From CAXMST01 sp963712765 (GTDB lineage Bacteria > Actinomycetota > Thermoleophilia > Solirubrobacterales > 70-9): DNA of 64,000 nucleotides. Position numbers and translations under genes: made by a program. Of this stretch, positions 49,732-58,137 are shown in pieces. Under the pieces are notes generated by a model. The model was not told where the DNA came from. It ran no database searches and worked only from the letters and a program-made list of their open reading frames with translations. Position 1 is the first letter of the stretch. Each line of letters begins with the position of its first letter. The stretch is taken from NCBI GenBank assembly GCA_963712765.1, contig CAVQIX010000002.1, positions 11,360 through 75,359 on the forward strand, read 5' to 3'.

Positions 49732-51441
49732 TCAGCCGCCGAAGCGGTTGGTGATCGGCAGACGGCGGTCGCGGCCGAACGCCTTCGGGGTGATCTTCAC
49801 TCCCGGTGGTGCCTGGCGGCGCTTGTACTCAGCCCGATCCACCAGGCCGATCACCCGCTCGGCCACCTCGCCGTCGATCCCTGCAGCGATCATCGTTTCG
49901 CGGCTTCCGTCCCGCTCGATGTACTCCTCGAGCGCGAGGTCGAGCACCTCGTATGGTGGGAGTGAGTCGCTGTCGAGCTGATCGGGGCGGAGCTCGGCCG
50001 TGGGTGGCCGCTCGATCACCGAAGCCGGAACGAGGTCGGTCCCGGCGCGCGCGTTGCGGCGCCGGACGAGCTCGTAGACGAGCGTCTTAGGCACGTCCTT
50101 GATCACGGCGAAGCCGCCGGCCATGTCGCCGTAGAGGGTTGCGTAACCGACCGACATCTCCGACTTGTTGCCGGTACTCAGCGGAAGCCAGCCGAACTTG
50201 TTCGAGAGCGCCATGACGATGTTGCCGCGGATCCGAGCCTGGATGTTCTCCTCGGCGACCCCCGGATCCATCCCCGCGAAGCGGTCAGCGAGGGCGCGCT
50301 CGTAGGCCCCCATCGTCTCGGCGATGTTGATCTCGATCGTCTCGCCTCCGAGGTTGGCGGCGATCGCACGGGCGTCCCCCTGGGTCTCGTCGCTGGAGTG
50401 GGGAGAGGGCATGATCACGCAGCTGACCCGCTCGCCGCCGAGCGCGTCGGCGGCCACCATTGCGACCAGCGCGGAGTCGATGCCGCCGCTGAGGCCGAGG
50501 ACGGCGCGGGAGAAGCCGTTCTTGGCGACGTAGTCCCTGAGCCCGACTCGTAGGGCGGCGTAGACCTCCTCGACCTCGTCGAGAGGGGAGGCAAGCGAGG
50601 GCTCGGCCACAACGCGATCGGCGCCGGCGGCCGATGGCTCCCCGAGGCTGGCGACGACCGGGGCCCGGGAGGGCTCGGCGGTTAGGGGGGTTCCACGCGG
50701 GAGCTCGAGGTCGCAGATCAGCAGCTCGGAGTCGAACTGACCCGCCCGCGCCAGCGTCTCGCCCTCGGCGTCGACGACGACGCTGTGACCATCGAAGACG
50801 AGCTCGTCCTGACCCCCGACCATGTTGCACAGCGCCACGGCGACTCCGTTCTCGCGGGCGCGCTCGGCGATCATCCGCTCGCGCGCCGCCCCCTTGCCGC
50901 GGTGAAACGGCGAGGCGGAAGCGTTGATGATGAGTGCCGCTCCGGCGAGCGCCTCGACCGAAGCCGGCGGGCCGGGCAACCAGACGTCCTCGCAGACCGT
51001 CAGACCTATGAGGACCCCGTCGATCTCGATCAGCTCACCCCCCTCGCCCGGCTCGAAGTAGCGACGCTCGTCGAAGACCCCGTAGTTGGGAAGGAGTACC
51101 TTCCGGTAGGTCGCCACCCGGCTCCCGGATGCGAGCACGTGGAGTCCGTTATGCAGCGCCGGGCCGCGGTCGGGGCTGCCGACGACCGCGACTACTCCCT
51201 CGACCTCGCCCGCGAGCTCGGTCAGGGCGGCGTCCGCGGCGTCGAGGAAGTGCCGCTTCAGCAGGAGGTCCTCAGGTGGGTAGCCGGTGATCGTCAGCTC
51301 CGGGAGCACTGCGAGATCGGCGCCGGCGGCGCCGGCGGCGCGGATCTGCTCCAGGGCCAGCTCGGCATTGGCCTCGATCGCCCCGACCGTCGGGTTGAGC
51401 TGACAAAGAGCCAGACGCAGGGTGCGGGTGCCGTTGGTCAT
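49732..51441 (-). CDS. nadE: Glutamine-dependent NAD+ synthetase
   Basis: 569 residues, two domains. The N-terminal nitrilase-type glutaminase has the Glu48 (LPELTITGYPP), Lys114 (TYRKVLLPNYG), Cys150 (GLTVCEDVWLP) triad. The C-terminal ATP-dependent synthetase carries SGGIDS at 318-323, MPSPHSSDET, STGNKSEMSVGYATLYGDMAGGFAVIKD and RPPTAELRPDQLD. It converts deamido-NAD to NAD using glutamine. ATG 51441 is preferred over GTG 51489 because it matches the family start and has GATAAT 7 nt upstream. Confidence 0.94.
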   Translation of the reverse strand: MTNGTRTLRLALCQLNPTVGAIEANAELALEQIRAAGAAGADLAVLPELTITGYPPEDLLLKRHFLDAADAALTELAGEVEGVVAVVGSPDRGPALHNGLHVLASGSRVATYRKVLLPNYGVFDERRYFEPGEGGELIEIDGVLIGLTVCEDVWLPGPPASVEALAGAALIINASASPFHRGKGAARERMIAERARENGVAVALCNMVGGQDELVFDGHSVVVDAEGETLARAGQFDSELLICDLELPRGTPLTAEPSRAPVVASLGEPSAAGADRVVAEPSLASPLDEVEEVYAALRVGLRDYVAKNGFSRAVLGLSGGIDSALVAMVAADALGGERVSCVIMPSPHSSDETQGDARAIAANLGGETIEINIAETMGAYERALADRFAGMDPGVAEENIQARIRGNIVMALSNKFGWLPLSTGNKSEMSVGYATLYGDMAGGFAVIKDVPKTLVYELVRRRNARAGTDLVPASVIERPPTAELRPDQLDSDSLPPYEVLDLALEEYIERDGSRETMIAAGIDGEVAERVIGLVDRAEYKRRQAPPGVKITPKAFGRDRRLPITNRFGG

Positions 51442-51448
51442 CTCCCGG

Positions 51449-51454
51449 ATTATC
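51449..51454 (-). promoter_or_regulatory. -10 hexamer of nadE
   Basis: GATAAT on minus, 7 nt before ATG 51441. Confidence 0.4.
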
Positions 51455-51544
51455 GCTGGCGGCGTCTCGCCACCGCACCTTTCGCTCACGTATGGGGTTC
51501 ACTGGTCACTGTAGATTTGCTCGAGTTCCTGCAGGATCCCTCGC

Positions 51545-52999
51545 TTGCGTCGCCTCCTCCTCCTCCTTTCGCTTCCGCTCCTCGCCCTACTGGGCCCCTG
51601 GGCGGGCCCCGCCGACGCCTCGACGTCGGCCGAGACGCTGAGGCAGGCCGAGGCGTTGCTAGGGGTCGGGTCGAGCTCGAGCTCAGCCGGCCGGGGCTCG
51701 GGCCGCGAGGCGACCGTGATCTTGCGGGATCTCAGCCGCGAGCTCCCGCGCCTCAGCCCTTCACAGCGACTCCGAGCCCGACGGCTCCTGCAGCGGCCCA
51801 GCCAGAGCGGGGATGAGGCCTACTTCGGTCCCGAGGACCCGGCCTCACCGATCTGCGATACCAACTTCTGCGTGCACTGGGGCACAGCCCGGCGAGATCG
51901 TCCCCCCAAAGCCGACTCGGAGCCGAACGGCATCCCCGACTACGTCGAGGCCGTGCTCGCCGCCGGACAGCGTTCCTTCGAGGTCGAGAACGGCGAGCTC
52001 GGCTGGCAGCGCGGGCGCTCCGACGGCAATCGCGGCGCCCGTGGCGGCAGGGGGGGCAATGGTCAGGTCGACATCTACCTCGCCGGACTGAAACGCGGCC
52101 TGTTCGGCTATGCGACCAGCGATCCCGGCGCCGGCGGACCTCGCCGGCCCGCCTACCTGGTGATCGACAACGACTTCTCGGGGTTCGGCGGTTCGCCGCT
52201 CGAGCTGATGCGGGTCACCATCGCCCACGAGTACAACCACGTGCTTCAGTTCGGCTACGACGCCTTCGAGGACGCCTGGATGTTCGAGTCGACGGCGACC
52301 TGGGTCGAGGATCGGGTCTACCCCGCGATCAACGACTACTTCAACTTCTTGCAGCCGTTCTACGAGAACCCCGACGTGCCCCTGGCCGAGACCAACAGGC
52401 GGTCGGTCAAGGTCTACGGCTCGGCGATGTGGAATCACTGGCTCGACTCGCGGCTGGGCCCGGCAACGATCAGGGACGCCTGGGCCCTCTCTCGCGGGGT
52501 GCGCCCCGGCGGCCTCGCGGTGGCCGCCTACGAGGCCGGGATCGATGCCAACGGCGGCAGATCCTTCAGCAAGGAGTTCGCCGGTTTCGCCGCCGCCACG
52601 GCCGAGCTCAACTCGGCCGGGGCCTTTCCCGATGCCGGCTCCTATCTCGACGTCAAGCGGTCGGGCAAGCTTTCCTTCCGCAGCCGCAAGTTCAAGCTCG
52701 ATCACACCGCATACCGGCTCTACAGGGTCCGCCGAGGCGGCGACGTGCGCCTGATCGCGCGGATCAAGCGCGGCACCCGTTCGGCGGTCGCGCTGGTAGG
52801 TCGCACGGGCTCCGGCCCCGGAGGAACCGTGACCGTCGCACTCGAGTACCTGAGGCGGGGTGGCAGAGCATCGGTGCAGCTTCCCGATGCCGGTTCCTAC
52901 GACCGGGTGACCGCCGCGGTGATCAACGCCGACGGCCGAGTCAATCGCGGCCGCAGGTATCGCGCAGACGGCCGCAGCTTCAAGGTCAAGATCCGCTAG
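51545..52999 (+). CDS. Secreted HExxH zinc metalloprotease, MXAN_6640-like
   Basis: 484 residues. TTG start (an in-frame TAG at 51512 rules out a longer form) with a strong signal peptide, RRLLLLLSLPLLALLGPW, cleaved near ADA at 24-26. Zinc motif HEYNH at 228-232 in VTIAHEYNHVLQFGYD, and the third ligand Glu248 in FESTATWVED, as in the MXAN_6640-type putative proteases. A calcium- or structure-type DSEPNGIPDYVE block precedes it. The last ~110 residues form an Arg/Gly-rich beta domain (SFRSRKFKLDHTAYRLYRV). Acts outside the cell; substrate unknown. Confidence 0.8.
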   Translation: MRRLLLLLSLPLLALLGPWAGPADASTSAETLRQAEALLGVGSSSSSAGRGSGREATVILRDLSRELPRLSPSQRLRARRLLQRPSQSGDEAYFGPEDPASPICDTNFCVHWGTARRDRPPKADSEPNGIPDYVEAVLAAGQRSFEVENGELGWQRGRSDGNRGARGGRGGNGQVDIYLAGLKRGLFGYATSDPGAGGPRRPAYLVIDNDFSGFGGSPLELMRVTIAHEYNHVLQFGYDAFEDAWMFESTATWVEDRVYPAINDYFNFLQPFYENPDVPLAETNRRSVKVYGSAMWNHWLDSRLGPATIRDAWALSRGVRPGGLAVAAYEAGIDANGGRSFSKEFAGFAAATAELNSAGAFPDAGSYLDVKRSGKLSFRSRKFKLDHTAYRLYRVRRGGDVRLIARIKRGTRSAVALVGRTGSGPGGTVTVALEYLRRGGRASVQLPDAGSYDRVTAAVINADGRVNRGRRYRADGRSFKVKIR

Positions 53000-53014
53000 A
53001 GCCGACGACCGGGA

Positions 53015-55273
53015 TCAGGCGGCAGCGGCGACCGAGACCGGGATCCCGTTCAGGACCGCGTTGCCCGAGAGGGGGTCGACCAGTTCCTCGTCGGCGAGCA
53101 GGTTCGAGTTGACGCCGCTGTTGGCCGAGGCGACGCCAAGGCGCGCCTGATCGGCATCGTGGCCCCAGCCATGGGGGATCGAGACCACTCCCTCCATGAT
53201 GTCCTCGGTGACCTCGACCGGGACGCGCAGCGAGCCCGCCCGCGAGCTCACCTCGGCTTCGCCGCCGTCGATCAGCCCGAGGCGGGAGGCGTCGGCTGGG
53301 CTGACGTGCATCGTGCAGCGGTCCTTACCGCGAACGAGGTGGGGAAGGTTGTGCATCCAGGAGTTGTTGGAGCGCAGCTGGCGGCGGCCGATCAGCACCA
53401 GCCCGTCGTCGGCACCGCCCTCCTCGATCGAGCCAGCGAGCCGCTCGAGATCGGCGACGATCGGCTCGGGGCAGAGCTCGATCCTGCCACTTGGCGTTCG
53501 GAGCATCTCCGGAAGCCGCGGTCGCAGGGGCCCCAGGTCGATCCCGTGCGGGTGCTGCTCGAGCAGCTCGAGCGAGAGGGCCGTGCCGTTCCCCCGGCCG
53601 CCGCCACCGTTGACGCCTGCCCCGTACGGTCCGCAGCGCAGCAACAGATCGAGGACGCGCTCGGGGCCGCGTCGATCCCCGCTGGCGGCGAGGACCTCGG
53701 CGGGCTCCATCCCCTCGGCCGGCGACCCCTTGGTGACGGTCTCCCGTCGCGCCGCCTCGAGCGCAATCAAGTCGTCGATCGCCGCGGTGTCGGCGTCGGG
53801 TCCCTGGCCGGTGACCACTCCGAGTAGGCGGAGCATGGTCTCCCACTCCGGCTGCATCGACTCCCGCAAAGGCAGTGAGGGCGGGGAGTAGTTGGCGATG
53901 TTGCGGATCGAGAGCTGGTAGAAGGCGAGGTCGAAGTGGCTGCGCTCGAGCGGCGAGGGCACCGGCAGGATCACATCGGCGAGGCTGGTCGTCTCATTCG
54001 CGTAGCAGTCGATCGCGACCATGAACTCGAGCGACTCCAGCGCTCCCCGCAGCCGGCCCGAGTTCGGGGTCGAGACGACGGGGTTGCCGGCGACCGTGAT
54101 CATCGCCCGGATCCGGCCCTCGCCGGGCGTCTCTATCTCCTCCGCGAGGCAGGCGACCGGCATCTCGCCGAAGGCCTCGGGCAGTCCCCTGACCCGGCTC
54201 TGCCAGCGGCCCAGCTTGACTCCGCGGCCGTTACCGGCTTCGCCACTGGCGTTGGACTGGCCGGCCGGCGCCAGCGGGAACATGGCGCCACCCTCTCGGT
54301 CGAGGTTGCCGGTGAGCACGTTGAGGACGTCGACCAGCCAGCTCGCGAGGGTCCCGAAGCGCTGGGTGGTCGTCCCGATCCGCCCATAGACAGCCGCCCG
54401 GTCTGCGGCGGCCAGCTCGCGAGCAATCACCCGGATCCGATCCGCGTCGATCCCGCAGACAGCCGCAACCACCTCGGGTTCGAACGCCGCGAGGTGCTCG
54501 CCGATCGATCCGAGCCCCTCGGTGAGGTCCTCGAGCCGGCCCGGTTCGGCCAGGTCCTCGCTGAGGATCGTATGTGCGACCGCCGCCAGCAGGTGGGCGT
54601 CTGTGCCCGGGCGGATGAAGTGGTGCTGATCTGCGACCTCGGCGGTGCGGGAGCGGCGTGGGTCGATCACGACCAGCCTGCCACCGCGTTCACGCAGCTG
54701 ACGCAGGCGCCCGCGGAGGTCGGGGGCGGTCAACAGCGAGCCGTTCGAGGCGAGCGGGTTGGCGCCGAGCACGAGCAGGTGGTCGGTGCGGTCGATGTCG
54801 GGGATCGGCACGCTGAGCCCGGCGCCGAACATCAGCCCCACCGATACCTGCTTGGGGAGCTGGTCCACGGAGGACGCGCTGAAGATGCTGCGGGTGCCGA
54901 GGCCCTTGAGCAGTGCCCGCAGGTGGATTGCTCCATCCAGCGTGTGGGCGTTGGGGTTGCCGAGGTAGGCGCCTATCGCGTTGCGGTCCCCGTCGGCGAG
55001 GATCGGGGCGAGCCCGGCGTCGATCGCCTCAAAGGCCTCCTCCCAGCTCGCTTCCTGCAGCCGGCCGCCGCGCCGGATGAGCGGGGTCTCGAGTCGGTCG
55101 GGATCGGCGTGGAGTTCGCCGAGGCTGGCCCCCTTGGGGCATATGAACCCCTTGCTGAAGACGTCCTCGGCGTCGCCGCGAACCTTTGTGATCTCACGGC
55201 CGTCGAGCTCCAGCTCGAGCCCGCAGGTCGCCTCACACAGCGGACAGGTGCGGTACTCGGTGGTTGTTGCCAT
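53015..55273 (-). CDS. Molybdopterin oxidoreductase (DMSO reductase superfamily)
   Basis: 752 residues. N-terminal [4Fe-4S] ligands Cys10, Cys13, Cys17, Cys45 (CPLCEATCG...FICPKG). Mo-bis-MGD domains include LGNPNAHTLDG, LLVLGANPLASNG, VVIDPRRSRTAEVADQHHFIRPGTDAHLL and the C-terminal ADASRLGLIDGGEAEVSSRAG and PHGWGHDADQ segments of the molydop-binding domain. There is no Tat signal, so it should be cytosolic. No electron-transfer subunit or Mo-cofactor gene is adjacent; formate dehydrogenase- or nitrate reductase-like function cannot be chosen. Confidence 0.88.
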   Translation of the reverse strand: MATTTEYRTCPLCEATCGLELELDGREITKVRGDAEDVFSKGFICPKGASLGELHADPDRLETPLIRRGGRLQEASWEEAFEAIDAGLAPILADGDRNAIGAYLGNPNAHTLDGAIHLRALLKGLGTRSIFSASSVDQLPKQVSVGLMFGAGLSVPIPDIDRTDHLLVLGANPLASNGSLLTAPDLRGRLRQLRERGGRLVVIDPRRSRTAEVADQHHFIRPGTDAHLLAAVAHTILSEDLAEPGRLEDLTEGLGSIGEHLAAFEPEVVAAVCGIDADRIRVIARELAAADRAAVYGRIGTTTQRFGTLASWLVDVLNVLTGNLDREGGAMFPLAPAGQSNASGEAGNGRGVKLGRWQSRVRGLPEAFGEMPVACLAEEIETPGEGRIRAMITVAGNPVVSTPNSGRLRGALESLEFMVAIDCYANETTSLADVILPVPSPLERSHFDLAFYQLSIRNIANYSPPSLPLRESMQPEWETMLRLLGVVTGQGPDADTAAIDDLIALEAARRETVTKGSPAEGMEPAEVLAASGDRRGPERVLDLLLRCGPYGAGVNGGGGRGNGTALSLELLEQHPHGIDLGPLRPRLPEMLRTPSGRIELCPEPIVADLERLAGSIEEGGADDGLVLIGRRQLRSNNSWMHNLPHLVRGKDRCTMHVSPADASRLGLIDGGEAEVSSRAGSLRVPVEVTEDIMEGVVSIPHGWGHDADQARLGVASANSGVNSNLLADEELVDPLSGNAVLNGIPVSVAAAA

Positions 55274-55315
55274 CTCCTCGTCGCGATTCTCGCAGATGCG
55301 GCGCGGGGCCGAGGG

Positions 55316-55999
55316 CTACCCGGCGGGCGGGCGCTCGGACCTGGGGCGTCCGAGATTGGAGACCAGGGCGGCCACCACGGTGACGAGATAGATCTGGCCG
55401 ACCAGTGCCTCGCTGACGGCGAAGGCCCGCCCGAGGGAGCCCCCGGCGGCCAGGTCGCCATAGCCGGTGGTGGTCAGGGTTGAGAGCGAGAAGTAGAGGA
55501 AGTCGTTCGGCGTGCCCTCATCCGCCCCGCCGGCGAAGAACGCGTCCCCGGAGAGGTTCTGCAGCAACGCGAAGACAAAGGCGAAGGCGAGACCCAGGAG
55601 CAGGTAGAGGCTGAGGCCCCCGAAGACCATCTTCAGCGTGAACTGTCCGGATGTGGCGAGCTCTCGCCTCAGCCCGACGACCACGGCCACGGGTGCGATC
55701 AGGACCAGCGCCAGGCTGAAGATGCGCGGGATCGCCGAGTTGGTTGAGCCGGGCTGCAGCGTGGCGACGACGGCGACCGCGAGCAGAAACGCGATCAGTC
55801 CCGCCGCCCAGACCATCACCTTCGGTTTCGCGTTGGCCGCCTCCAATGAGGCGATCACCACCACGCCCTGCAGGACGATCGTGATCAGCCGAGTCAGCTC
55901 GGTGTCCGGAGCCGAGAGCTGGAAGATCAGCGCCACGATCAGGCTAACCAGGAGGAGGGTGAATTTGTTGCGGGGGTGGACCCTCGCCTTCGCGGCCAT
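55316..55999 (-). CDS. Two-pore-helix potassium-type ion channel
   Basis: 227 residues. About six hydrophobic segments; the last pair frames the pore loop FLYFSLSTLTTTGYGD with selectivity filter TTGYGD at 177-182. The preceding segments (VVVIASLEAAN, LIAFLLAVAVVATL, RIFSLALVLIAPVAVVVGL) look like a reduced voltage-sensor-free module. ATG 55999 has GAAAGGA 9 nt upstream; an in-frame TTG at 56017 is less likely. Probably a K+ channel; gating unknown. Confidence 0.85.
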   Translation of the reverse strand: MAAKARVHPRNKFTLLLVSLIVALIFQLSAPDTELTRLITIVLQGVVVIASLEAANAKPKVMVWAAGLIAFLLAVAVVATLQPGSTNSAIPRIFSLALVLIAPVAVVVGLRRELATSGQFTLKMVFGGLSLYLLLGLAFAFVFALLQNLSGDAFFAGGADEGTPNDFLYFSLSTLTTTGYGDLAAGGSLGRAFAVSEALVGQIYLVTVVAALVSNLGRPRSERPPAG

Positions 56000-56088
56000 T
56001 GCCAGCGATCCTTTCAACCGGGTCGGACGCGGACGCCCCCGCTGGTACCGCGCTTCCCTCTTCGCGGCCAGCGATCAGAATCCGCGCG

Positions 56089-56778
56089 ATGGCGACCCTG
56101 ATCATCACCGCCGATGACTACGGGTATCGGCGTAGCTACGACGAGGGAATCGTCGAGGCCGCCGCCGCCGCCGCGATCGATGCCGTCAGCGCCTTCGCGA
56201 CCCGCGGAGCGCTGGGAGCCGGACCGCTGATCGAGACCGGGGTTGAGATCGGCCTCCACCTGGACCTGGGGGCCGACGCAACTGCACCGCGGGCTCGCCC
56301 GGCCGATCGCGCGGCGGCAGCCCGGGCACTGCGGGACCAGTTCGCCGCGTTCACGCAGGCCTACGGCCGCGAACCCGCCTACATCGACGGGCACCACCAC
56401 GGCCATGCCCGCGACGGCCTCGGAGTGGTCGTCTCCGATTTCGCGGTCGAGGCGGGACTGCCTGTACGGTCGATCAATCCTCGACACCGACGCCTGTTGA
56501 GGTGCCGCGGAGCCGCCACCAACGACCTCCTGATCGGCCGGCTGTCCGAGGATCAGCCCGTACTCCCGCCCGAGCTCGGCTCCTGGGGTGAGCAGGACCT
56601 CGTCACCGACGCTGTCGTCGAGTGGATGGTCCACCCGGGACGGCCGGATCCGAGCTCTGAATCCAGCTACGACGCCGGTAGGGGAGAGGACCTCCGGTTG
56701 CTCCTCGGTTGGGCGCCCCCGCAGGGCCTGAGCCGCGGCACCCACCGCTCGTCGCTCAGCCCCGCTGCCGCCTGCTGA
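56089..56778 (+). CDS. YdjC/ChbG-family carbohydrate deacetylase-like protein
   Basis: 229 residues. LIITADDYGYRRSYDEGIVEA carries the metal-binding Asp-Asp; GVEIGLHLDLGADA holds the conserved His; AYIDGHHHGHARDGLG gives the remaining His ligands, and WMVHPGRPD matches the late His. It probably removes acetyl groups from amino sugars in the cytosol. ATG 56089 gives the family start (MATLIITADDYG), with CAGAAT 7 nt upstream; the frame is open further upstream without family character. Confidence 0.85.
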   Translation: MATLIITADDYGYRRSYDEGIVEAAAAAAIDAVSAFATRGALGAGPLIETGVEIGLHLDLGADATAPRARPADRAAAARALRDQFAAFTQAYGREPAYIDGHHHGHARDGLGVVVSDFAVEAGLPVRSINPRHRRLLRCRGAATNDLLIGRLSEDQPVLPPELGSWGEQDLVTDAVVEWMVHPGRPDPSSESSYDAGRGEDLRLLLGWAPPQGLSRGTHRSSLSPAAAC

Positions 56779-56871
56779 ACGGGCTTCCGCGGGCGAACCC
56801 GCTCGGATCCGCAGATGCAGAGCGTCCTCGACGGGCACGATCTGGGCGGAATGTTGCGAGTTTGTTAGCAA

Positions 56872-56887
56872 TGTGACTGCATTCACA
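56872..56887. promoter_or_regulatory. CRP-type operator TGTGA-N6-TCACA
   Basis: TGTGACTGCATTCACA matches the cAMP receptor protein consensus with perfect half-sites. Its centre lies about 41.5 bp before the start of transcription predicted from the TACCTT -10, the position of a class II activator site. The crp gene is not in the window. Confidence 0.7.
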
Positions 56888-56908
56888 CATAAACCGCCCC
56901 GTGAAGCG

Positions 56909-56914
56909 TACCTT
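56909..56914 (+). promoter_or_regulatory. -10 hexamer of the riboswitch-rlpA transcript
   Basis: TACCTT; predicted transcription start near 56921, giving a ~205-nt leader. Confidence 0.5.
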
Positions 56915-56949
56915 TGTTCGCGTCAAGTAGATCGAAAAGCCAACAGACC

Positions 56950-57110
56950 GTCCAATCTCCCGCGATCAACTGCGGGAGTGCGGGGGACCCACTCGCACCG
57001 GGATTGAGATCCGGGTGCACGGGGCGAATCGGACCGTGATCGGTCCGTAGCCGAGACGCCGGAACGAGAAGGCGGAGGCGAGCCCGACAGCTAACCCCGT
57101 CGGCGGCCGA
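56950..57110 (+). promoter_or_regulatory. Cyclic di-AMP riboswitch (ydaO/yuaA type)
   Basis: The diagnostic conserved strings are present in order: GGGGGACCCA at 56982-56991 and CCGACAGCTAACCCCGTCGGC near 57083-57103. Between them are hairpins CTCCCGC/GCGGGAG (56957-56978, preceding), GCACC-GGAT/ATCC-GGTGC (around 57000-57020) and GGACCG/CGGTCC (around 57031-57046). In Actinobacteria this class usually precedes resuscitation-promoting-factor or other wall-hydrolase genes; c-di-AMP normally turns expression off. Ends are approximate. Confidence 0.85.
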
Positions 57111-57125
57111 AAGCGAGGATCAAGA

Positions 57126-58052
57126 ATGAGACGCTTCCGCAAGACGCGGCGGCGGAAGGCAGCGCTCGCGCTGATTCCTGCCACCGCACTCGCAACCATA
57201 GGCATCGGCACCGGCATCGCGACCGGTGCGGACGCCGCCAAGCTCAACGCAAACAAGGCCAAGGTCAACCCCGGCAGCAAGGTGAAGCTCGCCGGCGAGT
57301 TCGAGGCCACGCCGACGACGCTGGCCGGCGGCACCAGGAGCCGTAAGGTGCAGATCCAGTTCCGCGCCTCCGGCGCCGACAGGTGGCGCAACACGAAATC
57401 GACCGAGCACGACAAGAGCGGTCGCTACGTTCAGCGCGTCAAGGTCCGCCGCAGCGGCTTCTACCGCGCCGTTCACGCCGATGGGCGAACCAGCAAGCGT
57501 GAGAAGGTGCGCGTCAAGGCCAGGCTCAGCGCCAAGGTGAGCAAGAAGAACGTGAACCTGGGCGACAAGATCAAGGTCACCGGCAAGGTCAAGCCGACCG
57601 TTTCGAAGCGTTCCGTGATCGTCAAGGTGGGCGGTGACCGGGTCAAGACCCGATCGAACGCCAAGGGCAAGTTCAAGGTCAGCTGGAAGGCCGACAAGAC
57701 CGGTCGCGTGACCGCCAAGGCAAAGGCCAAGGGCGACCGCGTCGCCGCCGGCGACCAGGACAAGGCCGGTCGCGTGACCGTCTACCGTCCCGCTCAGGCC
57801 TCCTGGTACGGCCCGGGGTTCTACGGCAACACAACAGCCTGTGGCCAGACCCTGACCACCGGCACGGTCGGAGTCGCCCACAAGACGATGCCCTGTGGCA
57901 GCAGCCTGAAGCTGCGCTACAACGGCCGGACCGTGAGGGTCAAGGTGATCGACCGCGGTCCCTACCACGGCAACCGCGAGTTCGACCTCACCGGCGCAGC
58001 AAAGAGCAAGCTCGGCTTCGGCTCCACCGGAACCGTCTGGGCCTCCAGGTAG
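57126..58052 (+). CDS. Secreted RlpA-like double-psi beta-barrel cell-wall protein
   Basis: 308 residues. A twin-basic N-terminus (RRFRKTRRRKAA) and hydrophobic IPATALATIGIGTGIATGADA form a signal peptide. Two Ig-like or repeat domains follow, with very Lys-rich sequence (VRVKARLSAKVSKKNVNLG, KVTGKVKP). The C-terminal ~80 residues are an RlpA/3D-like barrel: ASWYGPGFYGNTTACGQTLT, VAHKTMPCGSSLKLRYNGR, VIDRGPYHGNREFDLTGAAKSKLGF. The conserved Asp and the Cys pair are present. RlpA-type domains bind or cut denuded glycan strands. Control by a c-di-AMP riboswitch and CRP site fits a wall-remodelling enzyme. Confidence 0.88.
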   Translation: MRRFRKTRRRKAALALIPATALATIGIGTGIATGADAAKLNANKAKVNPGSKVKLAGEFEATPTTLAGGTRSRKVQIQFRASGADRWRNTKSTEHDKSGRYVQRVKVRRSGFYRAVHADGRTSKREKVRVKARLSAKVSKKNVNLGDKIKVTGKVKPTVSKRSVIVKVGGDRVKTRSNAKGKFKVSWKADKTGRVTAKAKAKGDRVAAGDQDKAGRVTVYRPAQASWYGPGFYGNTTACGQTLTTGTVGVAHKTMPCGSSLKLRYNGRTVRVKVIDRGPYHGNREFDLTGAAKSKLGFGSTGTVWASR

Positions 58053-58090
58053 ATCCAGCGCCAGCTCGACAGCCATCGAGCTCGAGCATC

Positions 58091-58123
58091 GGCCCCGTCT
58101 CCGCCCATCGGCGGGGCGGGGCC
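58091..58123 (+). terminator. GC-rich hairpin after the RlpA-like gene
   Basis: GGCCCCG...CCGCC-CATC-GGCGG...CGGGGCC forms a long interrupted stem followed by CCTCTCGTTC. The T-tract is weak. It lies between the convergent rlpA-like and dinB genes and could serve both. Confidence 0.45.
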
Positions 58124-58137
58124 CCTCTCGTTCGGCC

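Larger units (their letters stand above)
56779..57125 (+). other. 347-bp regulatory gap ahead of the RlpA-like gene
   Basis: No gene. It holds, in order, a CRP-type palindrome (56872-56887), a TACCTT -10 (56909-56914), a c-di-AMP riboswitch (about 56950-57110) and a GAGGAT ribosome-binding site. Nothing is recognised in the first ~90 bp. Confidence 0.7.
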
